From: DATLWN01 sp964422615
GTDB lineage: Bacteria; Pseudomonadota; Zetaproteobacteria; Mariprofundales; Mariprofundaceae
DNA: 24,186 bases
Direction of reading: 5' to 3'
NCBI GenBank assembly: GCA_964422615.1
Contig: CAYRBJ010000029.1
Coordinates: 1-24,186, forward strand
Under the pieces are notes generated by a model. The model was not told the origin of the DNA and did not search any database. It saw nothing but the letters and a program-made list of their open reading frames with translations. This document shows, one piece after another, positions 15,500-24,130 of this stretch (position 1 is its first letter; the number at the start of each line of letters is the position of its first letter). Both the position numbers and the translations under genes were made by a program.

Positions 15500-16183
15500 A
15501 TGGCACTAATCGAGGTGCACGAGTTGCACAAGCATTACGCCAGCGGTGCCATCGCGGCGCAGGCGCTGAACGGCGTCAATCTTTCGATCGAACGCGGCGA
15601 TTTCTCGGTGCTGGCCGGGCGCTCCGGTTCCGGCAAGACGACGCTGTTGAACATGATCGGCACCCTGGATCGCCCGGATGACGGCACGCTGGTCGTGGCC
15701 GATCACGATGTACTGGCCATGACGGTGGCCGAGCGAGCCGATTTCCGCCTGCGGCATATCGGCTTTGTGTTCCAGGCCTACAATCTGATCCGCGTGCTGT
15801 CGGCGCGTGAGAACGTGGCCTACGTGCTGCAGCTGCAGGGCATGCCGGCGAAACAGCGCCTTGCCGAGGCCGATCGCTTGCTGGCCGAGGTGGGGCTGCA
15901 GGGGTTCGAGGATCGCCGTCCCGACCAGATGTCCGGTGGCCAGCAGCAGCGCGTGGCCGTGGCCCGGGCCCTGATTTCCAACCCGGATATCGTGCTGGCC
16001 GACGAGCCGACGGCGAATCTGGACAGCCATACCGGCGAGGCCCTGCTCGCCCTGATGCGCCATTTGAACGAGGAGCACGGGGTGACCTTCCTGGTGGCCT
16101 CGCACGATCCGGGTGTGATCGCCGCCGGCCGCCAACTGTACCGTATGGATGATGGACGCATCGTGTCACGGGAGGATCGTTGA
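15500..16183 (+). CDS. LolD/MacB-type ABC transporter ATPase
   Basis: This 227-residue nucleotide-binding protein has Walker A GRSGSGKT (40-47), a Q loop with Q92 in FVFQAYNLI, the signature MSGGQQQRVAVARAL (144-158), Walker B IVLADEP with E169 and the switch H202 in VASHDP. The QAYNLI motif and the size are typical of the LolD/MacB/FtsE group. The frame is open upstream, but ATG 15500 is supported by AGGAG and by the family's start (IEVHELHKHY). It energises the two permeases. The last bases overlap the next gene (TTGA). Confidence 0.95.
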   Translation: MALIEVHELHKHYASGAIAAQALNGVNLSIERGDFSVLAGRSGSGKTTLLNMIGTLDRPDDGTLVVADHDVLAMTVAERADFRLRHIGFVFQAYNLIRVLSARENVAYVLQLQGMPAKQRLAEADRLLAEVGLQGFEDRRPDQMSGGQQQRVAVARALISNPDIVLADEPTANLDSHTGEALLALMRHLNEEHGVTFLVASHDPGVIAAGRQLYRMDDGRIVSREDR

Positions 16184-17307
16184 CGCCTGGCCGGCTGGCA
16201 CTGCTGCCGGCCGCGCTGTTGGCCATGGTCAATGCCGCAGGCGCAGTCGGGATTTCCGGGCACTACCGCAACCTCGTGCTGCAGACCACCGACAGTCGGG
16301 GACTGGCGACGCTGACCGATCTGAACCGCCTGCGCCTGAGCCTCGCCGGCAGCAAGGGAGGCCTGGCCTGGGAGGTGGCCTATGACAATGAGTGGCTGAC
16401 CGGCGGGCTGCTGCGCGATCCGGCTTACCGGGCGGTGTTGCTGGCGCCGGCGCCGACCTATGCCGACCTGGAAGCCAATGTGCATACCGGTCCCTCGGAT
16501 CTGTGGCGGAGCCGACTGTACCGCGGCTGGGTCCGCTACAGCACCGGTGCCTGGCAGCTGACGGCAGGTCGCCAGCGCCTGGCCTGGGGTTCCGGAAGGG
16601 TGTGGAATCCGACCGACCGCTTCAATCCGGTGCTGCCGACGGCCATCGAGCCGGATCAGAAGCTCGGCGTGGATGCTGTTTCGGGGACATGGCGCTATTC
16701 GGCCTTCGGTTCATGGCAGGCGGTCATCACCCCCGGCCGCACCAGCCGCGGCGTGGCGCGCAAGACGGCGCTGCGCTGGCGCGATACCGTCGGCACCACC
16801 GACGTGGCGTTGATGGCCGGCGATATGGGTGTGGAGCGGCTGGCCGGCCTCGATGTCACCGGCAATCTCGGCGAGGGGGCATATCGCATCGAGGCCGTGT
16901 TCTCGCACCCAGACCGGGGCCATAACTACGCCCAGGTCGTTGCTGGCTACGATTACACGGTGGTCAATGCCTGGTTTCCGCGCGGCCTGTACCTTGGCGC
17001 GGAATATTTCTATGACGGCCTGCGCGCGCCGCTGCTACCGCGATTGTACAATGATCGCTGGGTGGCGCGTACTGCTTCGCAATTCGCCCTGCTGGCAGGT
17101 TACGACATCGCTGATCTGTGGCGGCTGGATCTGGCGCTTCTGGTCGATCCGATCCATCAGGGGCTGTTCGCGATGCCGCAGCTGACCTGGTCTCTCAGCG
17201 ACAACGTGACCCTGCTCGCCATGGCGCAATGGTCTCACAGCCGGGTCGGTGGCGAATACGCCGGCTTGCCGGCGGTCTATGTCTTGCGCCTGGACTGGTA
17301 CTGGTAG
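16180..17307 (+). CDS. Outer-membrane beta-barrel protein of the Lol-like operon
   Basis: This 375-residue protein has a signal peptide (cleavage after about AAGA, residue 22) and a mature chain of alternating amphipathic strands ending RLDWYW, with the terminal aromatic residue used by the BAM machinery. A central motif is TAGRQRLAWGSGRVWNPTDRFNP (Q-x-x-AWGSG-x-x-WNPTD), seen in barrel proteins found beside such ABC systems. The start is TTG 16180, overlapping the ATPase stop by 4 bases; GGAGG lies 4 bases before it, and the next ATG would remove most of the signal peptide. It is likely the outer-membrane end of the export path; whether it is a pore, receptor or insertase is unknown. Confidence 0.82.
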   Translation: MTPGRLALLPAALLAMVNAAGAVGISGHYRNLVLQTTDSRGLATLTDLNRLRLSLAGSKGGLAWEVAYDNEWLTGGLLRDPAYRAVLLAPAPTYADLEANVHTGPSDLWRSRLYRGWVRYSTGAWQLTAGRQRLAWGSGRVWNPTDRFNPVLPTAIEPDQKLGVDAVSGTWRYSAFGSWQAVITPGRTSRGVARKTALRWRDTVGTTDVALMAGDMGVERLAGLDVTGNLGEGAYRIEAVFSHPDRGHNYAQVVAGYDYTVVNAWFPRGLYLGAEYFYDGLRAPLLPRLYNDRWVARTASQFALLAGYDIADLWRLDLALLVDPIHQGLFAMPQLTWSLSDNVTLLAMAQWSHSRVGGEYAGLPAVYVLRLDWYW

Positions 17308-17312
17308 GGGGG

Positions 17313-18425
17313 CTAGTCGTCGGCGTCCCAGTCGTCGAGCAGGGGTTGCAGGTTGGTCTGGACGGCCTCGTTATGCGCCTGTACCCACTGCTCAAACCCG
17401 CCGTAGGCGTTCATGAAGGACTGGAAGACATGCCGGGGAATGCAGCAGATCAGGCAATGGCCGACGGCGGTGAATGTGGCGTCCTTCGGCAACAGGATAT
17501 AGCGGTTGACATCGCCGAACATGTCACCTGTTTTCAGCGTCAGCGTATGCATCTGGCCGGAAGCGGGGATATGGGCGTTGACCGCCCCGTGCACGACGAT
17601 GCAGCCGTAACCCTCCGGGTTTTCGTCGATCAGGATCTTGTCCCCGTCCTGGTACTCGGACAGCGTCGATTCCTCGGCCAGCCAGTGACGGTCGGCTTCC
17701 GGTAGACCTGCGAATGCGGGATGGCTGTGGGTCATGGCATGGATCAGGCGTGAACGCACCGTATCCATCAGCCGCTCGCCGGCAATCGGTGAGCGCTGCA
17801 TCAGCTTGGTGATCGAGGCATCCGAGAATTCCAGTACCAGCGATGGCTCGGTCGCCGTGACCGAGGCGGAGCGCGGCAGCTGGTAGACGCAGGCGAATTC
17901 GCCGAAGTAGTGCCCGGGTCCCAGCGTATTCAGATCGACCCGGTGTTCGTTGGCGAGCAGGTGTACGAGCATGTGCCCTTCCAGGATCAGGTAAAAATTG
18001 CGGCTGACCTCGCCCTGGCGCACGATGTCGGTGCCTTTGGGAAAGGACACCAATTCAGCCTGGCGGATGAAGTCCATCGCCTCGTGGTCGGACAGCTGGT
18101 CGACCAGGGTGAAGGTGTGCTCTGTCCCCGTTTCCATGTCGATCGGACCATCGGTGGTTAAGCGCGCGATGCTGGCCAGGGCCTCCACCTCGTCGGTATC
18201 CGGGTGATCCAGGTTGCGGCACATCTCCAGAAAGCCGATGGCGCTGCCGGATCTGCCGCGGGCCAGCATGCGCCGGGCCATGCCCAGGGCAAGCTCGCGC
18301 GCTTCGTCGATGTGGTCGGTATCCTGCAGCATATGGATCAGGGGGCGGGCGATGTGCATGTCCTCCGGGAAGGTCCGGTGCAGGTCCGCATAGGCGGTGG
18401 TCAGTTCCTGATCGTTCAGCGCCAT
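17313..18425 (-). CDS. Protein with two tandem cyclic-nucleotide-binding domains
   Basis: This 370-residue cytoplasmic protein has an N-terminal helical region (1-100, TPR-like in character) and then two cNMP-binding domains. The first (about 105-225) has the phosphate-binding cassette FGEFACVYQLPRSASVTA with G175, E176 and R185 intact, so it may really bind a nucleotide. The second (about 240-350) has MFGDVNRYILLPKDATF: glutamate is replaced by D305 and the arginine by K314, so binding is doubtful. There is no DNA-binding domain, so it is not a CRP-type regulator. It is transcribed toward the outer-membrane gene, with only 5 bases between the two stops, and divergently from psd. Its partner or output is unknown. 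Confidence 0.85.
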   Translation of the reverse strand: MALNDQELTTAYADLHRTFPEDMHIARPLIHMLQDTDHIDEARELALGMARRMLARGRSGSAIGFLEMCRNLDHPDTDEVEALASIARLTTDGPIDMETGTEHTFTLVDQLSDHEAMDFIRQAELVSFPKGTDIVRQGEVSRNFYLILEGHMLVHLLANEHRVDLNTLGPGHYFGEFACVYQLPRSASVTATEPSLVLEFSDASITKLMQRSPIAGERLMDTVRSRLIHAMTHSHPAFAGLPEADRHWLAEESTLSEYQDGDKILIDENPEGYGCIVVHGAVNAHIPASGQMHTLTLKTGDMFGDVNRYILLPKDATFTAVGHCLICCIPRHVFQSFMNAYGGFEQWVQAHNEAVQTNLQPLLDDWDADD

Positions 18426-18511
18426 TGCCGACTAGTCTAACCAAAGATTACCGCTTGGCCACATTCGCATTGTATAGCCATCGCTTGGGCTTCGCCGTGC
18501 GGCAGGCTATG

Positions 18512-19168
18512 ATGCCGTCCATGGCAACATCCCGACCGATCGCCGGCCGACCCCGTGGCAGGCTGCCGCTGGCCCGCGAGGGCTGGCCGTTCATTCTAGG
18601 CGCGGCGGCCGTCACGGCCGTCGCAGCGCTGTTGTGTTGGTGGATCGTGGCCGGCGTGGCGCTGGCGCTGTTGGCTTTCATACTCAACTTCTTCCGCGAT
18701 CCGGAACGCCCGACGCCGGCCGGGGACAGCTTCATCTGCCCTGCCGATGGCAAGGTGGTGCGGGCCGAGGCGACGGAGGGTGGCCAGCGTATCGACATCT
18801 TCATGAACGTGTTCGATGTGCATGTGAACCGTGCTCCGATGGCCGGGCGCATCACGCACATGCAGTACGAGCCGGGCCGCTTCATCAATGCCGCGCACGA
18901 ATCGGCGAGCACAGAGAACGAACGCAATCGCTTCGAGATGGAGACCGACGATGGACAGTGCATCGCCTTCACGCAGATCGCCGGCCTGGTGGCGCGGCGC
19001 ATTGTCTCCTATGTGGCCGTCGGCGACCATGTGGTGGCCGGCCAGCGTATCGGTATGATCCGGTTCGGTTCCCGCGTCGATTGCGAGATCCCGGCGGGCT
19101 ACGCCTTGCGCGTGAAGGTGGGGGACCGGGTGACGGCGGGACTGACGGTATTGGCGGAGAAGACATGA
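18512..19168 (+). CDS. psd: Phosphatidylserine decarboxylase (short, archaeal-type)
   Basis: This 218-residue pyruvoyl enzyme converts phosphatidylserine to phosphatidylethanolamine at the inner membrane. It has an N-terminal basic segment and two hydrophobic helices (about 26-60), then FNFFRDPER-like NFFRDPER, CPADGKVV, MNVFDVHVNRAP and the self-cleavage site in RFGSRVD (G186-S187), which yields the pyruvoyl group on Ser187. ATGs at 18509, 18512 and 18521 are all possible; 18512 is chosen because AGG precedes it by about five bases. It overlaps pssA by 4 bases (ATGA), so the two steps are coupled. The first bases after the divergent cNMP gene (18426-18511) must hold its promoter; TATAGC at 18473 is a possible -10 box. 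Confidence 0.93.
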   Translation: MPSMATSRPIAGRPRGRLPLAREGWPFILGAAAVTAVAALLCWWIVAGVALALLAFILNFFRDPERPTPAGDSFICPADGKVVRAEATEGGQRIDIFMNVFDVHVNRAPMAGRITHMQYEPGRFINAAHESASTENERNRFEMETDDGQCIAFTQIAGLVARRIVSYVAVGDHVVAGQRIGMIRFGSRVDCEIPAGYALRVKVGDRVTAGLTVLAEKT

Positions 19169-19953
19169 CCAGGGAACCCTTGAATGACGGAGAAGCCAGG
19201 CGCCGCGGTGTCTACGTGCTGCCCAGCCTGTTCACCACCATGGGCCTGTTCGCGGGCTTCTATGCCCTGATCGCCGCCATCCAGGGGCGCTACGAACTGG
19301 CGGCCTGGGCCATCATCGTGGCGGCCCTGTTCGACATGCTGGATGGGCGGGTGGCGCGCCTGCTGCATGCCGAGACCAGTTTCGGCGCCGAATACGATTC
19401 GCTGTCGGACATGTTGTCCTTCGGAATCGCGCCGGCGGTGCTGATGTATCTGTGGGCGCTCACACCCCTGCACAAGCCGGGCTGGCTGGCCGCCTTCCTG
19501 ATCGCCGCATGCGCCGCCCTGCGCCTGGCACGCTTCAACACCCAGGTCGGCAAGGCGGACAAGCGTTACTTCCAGGGGCTGCCGACGCCGGCTGCGGCGC
19601 TGTTGATCGCCACCGCCGTGCTGTTCCACGAGAGGATGGGTCTCGACCCGATCAGCTGGCTGTGGTTCGGTGTATCGGTGGTGCTGGCCTGGCTGATGGT
19701 CAGCCGAGTGCGCTTCATCTCGGGCAAGGACATCGATCTGAAGAAGAAGCGCTCGATCGGGGTGCTTGTCGGCATGCTGGTGTTCATCGTACTGGTGATG
19801 GCCGATCCGTACCGGGTGCCGTTCGCCATCCTGATGGCCTATGTGATGCACGGGCCGATGCTGAGCCTGTGGCAGAAGCGCCGTGCCTTCCAGCTCAGGG
19901 CCCTGAAGCGCCGGCGCAAGCATGAGCATGCGCCGAAACCATCCGGTGATTGA
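19165..19953 (+). CDS. pssA: CDP-diacylglycerol-serine O-phosphatidyltransferase
   Basis: This 262-residue membrane enzyme makes phosphatidylserine from CDP-diacylglycerol and serine, the substrate of the preceding Psd. The complete CDP-alcohol phosphotransferase motif is present: D57, D60-G61, A64-R65, G74, D78 and D82 in the stretch starting DMLDGRVARLL. Several hydrophobic helices follow, and the C-terminus is very basic. ATG 19165 overlaps the psd stop and fits the family's start (RRGVYVLPSLFT). The stop TGA lies inside the -35 box of the leuA leader promoter. Confidence 0.95.
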   Translation: MTREPLNDGEARRRGVYVLPSLFTTMGLFAGFYALIAAIQGRYELAAWAIIVAALFDMLDGRVARLLHAETSFGAEYDSLSDMLSFGIAPAVLMYLWALTPLHKPGWLAAFLIAACAALRLARFNTQVGKADKRYFQGLPTPAAALLIATAVLFHERMGLDPISWLWFGVSVVLAWLMVSRVRFISGKDIDLKKKRSIGVLVGMLVFIVLVMADPYRVPFAILMAYVMHGPMLSLWQKRRAFQLRALKRRRKHEHAPKPSGD

Positions 19954-19979
19954 CCTTGCAGCAAGCCTCGTGCTTTAAT
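19950..19979 (+). promoter_or_regulatory. Sigma-70-type promoter of the leuA leader
   Basis: TTGACC (19950-19955) and TTTAAT (19974-19979) are separated by 18 bases, close to consensus. The expected start seven bases downstream is position 19986, the A of the leader ATG. The -35 box contains the pssA stop codon. Confidence 0.75.
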
Positions 19980-19985
19980 GCGCCG

Positions 19986-20057
19986 ATGATGCGCGACACC
20001 TATTCCCTGTTTGCGGCCTGGCAGCTTCCGCTGCTACTGCCGTGCTGCGGCCTGTGA
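19986..20057 (+). CDS. leuL: Leucine-rich leader peptide controlling leuA
   Basis: This 23-residue ORF reads MMRDTYSLFAAW and then QLPLLLPCCGL. Four of five consecutive residues in LPLLL are leucine, one of them encoded by the rare codon CTA (as in the E. coli leu leader), and the last residue is leucine too. No Shine-Dalgarno is present, because the ATG is six bases after the -10 box: the mRNA is probably leaderless. Stalling on the Leu codons when leucyl-tRNA is short would favour pairing of CTGCGGCCTGT (20045-20055) with ACGGGCCGTGG (20084-20094), which uses most of the terminator's first arm. The symbol is by function and position. Confidence 0.85.
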   Translation: MMRDTYSLFAAWQLPLLLPCCGL

Positions 20058-20087
20058 CCGGCTGAGGGAATCAGTCGCGCGTGACGG

Positions 20088-20116
20088 GCCGTGGGATCAT
20101 TCCTGCGGCTTTTTTT
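20088..20116 (+). terminator. Attenuator terminator before leuA
   Basis: GCCGTGGGA (20088-20096) pairs with TTCCTGCGGC-type arm 20101-20109 (two G-U pairs), with a 4-base loop, and is followed by seven T (20110-20116). It stands 30 bases after the leader stop and 30 bases before the leuA start. The competing antiterminator 20045-20055/20084-20094 shares its first arm. Confidence 0.88.
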
Positions 20117-20146
20117 ATGTCTGAACACCGAGAAGGAGAGTGAGCG

Positions 20147-21691
<1,545 letters not shown>

Positions 21692-21698
21692 CATGTTC

Positions 21699-21775
21699 GA
21701 TACGGCCTCGGAACATCCTGTCCTCGGCCTTTTGGCGCGATCGAAAGCGCGGTTTCCGATCGCTTGCTGAAGCCC
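21699..21775 (+). repeat. 77-bp direct repeat, left copy
   Basis: The stretch starts GATACGGCCTCGG and ends GCTTGCTGAAGCCC. Compared base by base without gaps to 21914-21990 it matches at 56 of 77 positions; both ends are best conserved. It begins 7 bases after the leuA stop. No ORF is associated. Confidence 0.75.
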
Positions 21776-21777
21776 CC

Positions 21778-21870
21778 CCATCCATGGGTGGAGGCCGTAT
21801 CCTCCCGCCATGGATGGCGGGCGCATCCGGCAGGATGCGTGAGCGCCGGCCAAACTTGTTTTGCCGGTGC
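21778..21870. repeat. Cluster of extragenic palindromes
   Basis: Several hairpins lie in a row. CCATCCATGG (21778-21787) is the exact reverse complement of CCATGGATGG (21808-21817). CCCGCCAT/ATGGCGGG (21804-21811 and 21814-21821) is a perfect 8-bp stem. CGCATCC/GGATGCG (21822-21828 and 21833-21839) is a 7-bp stem with loop GGCA. GCGCCGGC/GCCGGTGC (21843-21850 and 21863-21870) has one G-U pair. This nested arrangement looks like a repetitive extragenic element, but copies elsewhere in the genome cannot be seen from here. Confidence 0.75.
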
Positions 21871-21879
21871 GTGATAAGA

Positions 21880-21897
21880 AAAAGGCAGGAGCCTTTT
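21880..21897. terminator. Bidirectional intrinsic terminator between leuA and the YeeE genes
   Basis: AAAAGGC (21880-21886) pairs perfectly with GCCTTTT (21891-21897) around the loop AGGA. The A run on one side and T run on the other let it work for both convergent transcripts. The T run is short (four), so strength is uncertain. Confidence 0.55.
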
Positions 21898-21913
21898 GCG
21901 GGTGGAACAAACA

Positions 21914-21990
21914 GATGCGGCCTCGGAGCGTCCTGCCCTCGGCCTTGAACGCCTTCGAAAAGTGCGATTTTCAATGGCTCGCTGAAGCCC
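21914..21990 (+). repeat. 77-bp direct repeat, right copy
   Basis: The stretch starts GATGCGGCCTCGG and ends GCTCGCTGAAGCCC, colinear with 21699-21775 (56 of 77 identical, no gaps). It lies 17 bases before the stop of the downstream transporter gene. Together the copies frame the palindrome cluster and the terminator-like hairpin. Confidence 0.75.
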
Positions 21991-22007
21991 TCATCCCTGT
22001 TGTTTTA

Positions 22008-22454
22008 TTAGCTGGTCGCGGCGCTTTCGCGCAGAACGGTGAGGCGGGCGTCGATCCATTGATAGCAGATCATGCCGGCGATCATGGCGGCGAGAAAGAC
22101 ATAGGCTTGCCAGCGGCCCAGCAGCAGCGTGCTGATGGCCGGGCCGGGGCACAGGCCGACGATGCCCCAGCCGATGCCGAAGATGCCGGCCCCCAGCACC
22201 AGGCGGAATTCGATGTCATTGCTCAGCGGCAGATGGAACTTCGTACCGAAGATGGGGCATCGGCGCTTGAGGATATAGCGGAAGCTCAGGCCGGCGATGC
22301 CGGTGGCGGCGGCCAGCACCAGGGCCAGGCTCGGATCCCAGTTGCCGGCGATATCGAGAAAATCGAGCACCTTCTCCGGGTTGTTCATGCCCGAAATGGT
22401 CACGCCCAGGCCGAACACAAGGCCGGACAGGATGGCAGCAACGAGCAGCCTCAT
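22008..22454 (-). CDS. YeeE/YedE-family sulfur transporter, C-terminal half protein
   Basis: This 148-residue membrane protein has four hydrophobic helices and the conserved segments GVTISGMNNPEKVLDFLDI and GIVGLCPGPA with C102. These are the marks of the second half of YeeE/YedE (DUF395) proteins, which move thiosulfate or other small sulfur compounds with cysteines lining the path. Here the two halves are separate genes (PmpA/PmpB-like). Its start overlaps the stop of the first half (ATGA), so the halves are translated together and probably assemble. Confidence 0.88.
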   Translation of the reverse strand: MRLLVAAILSGLVFGLGVTISGMNNPEKVLDFLDIAGNWDPSLALVLAAATGIAGLSFRYILKRRCPIFGTKFHLPLSNDIEFRLVLGAGIFGIGWGIVGLCPGPAISTLLLGRWQAYVFLAAMIAGMICYQWIDARLTVLRESAATS

Positions 22455-22882
22455 GAGGCAACCCCGACGATATGGCGCAGCACATAGACGGTGATCATCG
22501 ACGTGAACAGGAAGGTGACGGTCACCACCAGCGAGCGCCGGGAAAAGCGCCCGAGGCCGCATACGCTGTGGCCGCTGGTGCAGCCGTTGGCCGTGCAGGT
22601 GCCGAGGCCGACCAGAAAACCGCCGATGATCAGGGCGGGCAGCGAGCGGGTCATGTGGATGGCAACCGCTTCGCCTGACAGGGCGGTATAGACCAGCGGC
22701 GCCACGATCAGTCCGACCAGGAACAGCACGCGCCACAGCACATCCTTCGGTACCGGGTGGATGATCCCGCGGGTGATGCCGCTGATGCCCATGATGCGGC
22801 CGTTGAAAAGCAGCAGGATCACGGCGGCCACACCGATCAGCAGGCCGCCCAGCAGGGCGGAGACGGGGGTGAAATGTTCCAT
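22451..22882 (-). CDS. YeeE/YedE-family sulfur transporter, N-terminal half protein
   Basis: This 143-residue membrane protein has four to five helices and the conserved motif GTCTANGCTSGHSVCGLGRFSRRS, with C96, C101 and C108. ATG 22882 is preferred; a TTG at 22900 would add six residues and lacks a clear ribosome-binding site. It is the first gene of the pair and is divergent from the persulfide dioxygenase-rhodanese gene, with 107 bases between the starts. The linkage matches the known BigR-controlled sulfide-detoxification clusters, though no bigR gene is in the window. Confidence 0.88.
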   Translation of the reverse strand: MEHFTPVSALLGGLLIGVAAVILLLFNGRIMGISGITRGIIHPVPKDVLWRVLFLVGLIVAPLVYTALSGEAVAIHMTRSLPALIIGGFLVGLGTCTANGCTSGHSVCGLGRFSRRSLVVTVTFLFTSMITVYVLRHIVGVAS

Positions 22883-22989
22883 GGCGGGGACATTACCCAA
22901 TGGCGGTTATTTTTGGCAACAAGGAAAAAATACGACAGACTGAAGGTTTGATCTGTAGGGCCCAGTTGGTGGACCCAGGGGGATACGGC

Positions 22990-24063
22990 ATGCTTATCTT
23001 TCGCCAACTTTTCGATGCACCGTCATGGACGTACAGCTATCTGCTCGGGGACAGCTTATCCGGCGAAGCCATTCTGATCGATCCGGTATTCGAGCAGGCG
23101 GCGCGCGATGCGGCGCTGATCCGCGAGTTGGGCCTGAAGCTGGTGGCCACCGTCGATACCCACGCCCACGCCGATCATGTGACAGGGGCCTGGCTGCTGA
23201 AAAAACGACTGGGTTCAAGCATCGCCATCTCGGCGGCCAGCGGCGCCGAGGGCGCCGATATGCACCTAACCGAGGGCGATCGCGTCGAATTCGGCCAGCG
23301 CTATCTGACCGCCCGGGCGACGCCGGGCCACACAGACGGCTGCATGTCGTTCGTGCTGGACGACGAAAGCCGGGCCTTTACCGGGGATGCGCTGCTGATC
23401 CGGGGCTGCGGCCGCACCGATTTCCAGCAGGGCAGCGCGCACCGGCTCTACCAGTCGATCAAGACGAAAATCTTCACGCTGCCCAACGACTGCCTGCTGT
23501 GGCCGGCGCATGATTACCGCGGGCTGACGGTGACCAGTGTCGGCGAGGAAAAGGCGTACAACCCGCGCCTCGGCGGCGATATCTCCGAGGAAGATTTCGT
23601 CGGCTACATGGAGCATCTCGGTCTGCCCCATCCCCGGCAGATCGATATGGCCGTGCCGGCCAACCATGTCTGCGGCCGGCCTGCGGACGAGTCGCATCTG
23701 CTGGATCAGCCGTCCTGGGCGCCACTGCTTTTCACCTTTGCCGGCTTCTGGGAGATCGATCCGACCTGGGTGGAGGAACACGCCTCCGAGGTGCAGATCG
23801 CCGATGTGCGCACCGAGCAGGAGTTCGCAGGGCCGCTCGGACATATCGAGACCGCGCGGCTGCTGCCGCTGGCCGATCTGGCGCAGCGCACCGGCGAGCT
23901 GAGCAGGGATAAGCCGGTGGTCACCGTTTGCCGTTCCGGCGCCCGTTCGGCGCAGGCGGTGACGATTCTGAAGAAGGCGGGGTTCGAAGAGGTCGCCAAC
24001 ATGGCGGGCGGCATGCTGCGCTGGCGCGCCCAGAACCTGCCGGTGCAGGGCGGCCGGGATTGA
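22990..24063 (+). CDS. Persulfide dioxygenase-rhodanese fusion (Blh-like)
   Basis: This 357-residue fusion has an N-terminal metallo-beta-lactamase fold of the ETHE1 type: THAHADH (57-63), GHTDG with H114, D133 in FTGDALLIRGCGRTDF, and H174 in WPAHDY. The iron site and the family motif IRGCGRTDF point to a glutathione-persulfide dioxygenase. A linker leads to a C-terminal rhodanese domain (about 255-350) with the active cysteine C314 in VCRSGARS. Such fusions oxidise persulfides made from sulfide to sulfite and transfer sulfane sulfur. ATG 22990 is chosen because MLIFRQLFD is the normal start and GGGGGAT precedes it; the frame is open 30 codons further upstream. Confidence 0.93.
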   Translation: MLIFRQLFDAPSWTYSYLLGDSLSGEAILIDPVFEQAARDAALIRELGLKLVATVDTHAHADHVTGAWLLKKRLGSSIAISAASGAEGADMHLTEGDRVEFGQRYLTARATPGHTDGCMSFVLDDESRAFTGDALLIRGCGRTDFQQGSAHRLYQSIKTKIFTLPNDCLLWPAHDYRGLTVTSVGEEKAYNPRLGGDISEEDFVGYMEHLGLPHPRQIDMAVPANHVCGRPADESHLLDQPSWAPLLFTFAGFWEIDPTWVEEHASEVQIADVRTEQEFAGPLGHIETARLLPLADLAQRTGELSRDKPVVTVCRSGARSAQAVTILKKAGFEEVANMAGGMLRWRAQNLPVQGGRD

Positions 24064-24089
24064 GGCTTGGGGCGCCTGACAAAACAGAA

Positions 24090-24117
24090 GGGGCGGCCGC
24101 AAAGGCCGCCCCGTTTT
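24090..24117. terminator. Strong intrinsic terminator after the dioxygenase gene
   Basis: GGGGCGGCC (24090-24098) pairs perfectly with GGCCGCCCC (24104-24112) around a 5-base loop, followed by GTTTT. An AAAAC run stands a few bases before the left arm, so it may also stop the convergent gene at the window end. Confidence 0.88.
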
Positions 24118-24130
24118 CTCTCAGGTGTGC

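Noticed and set aside
21699..21990. CRISPR-like array
   Set aside because: There are only two imperfect repeats with palindromes between them, no regular spacing, no third copy and no cas genes.
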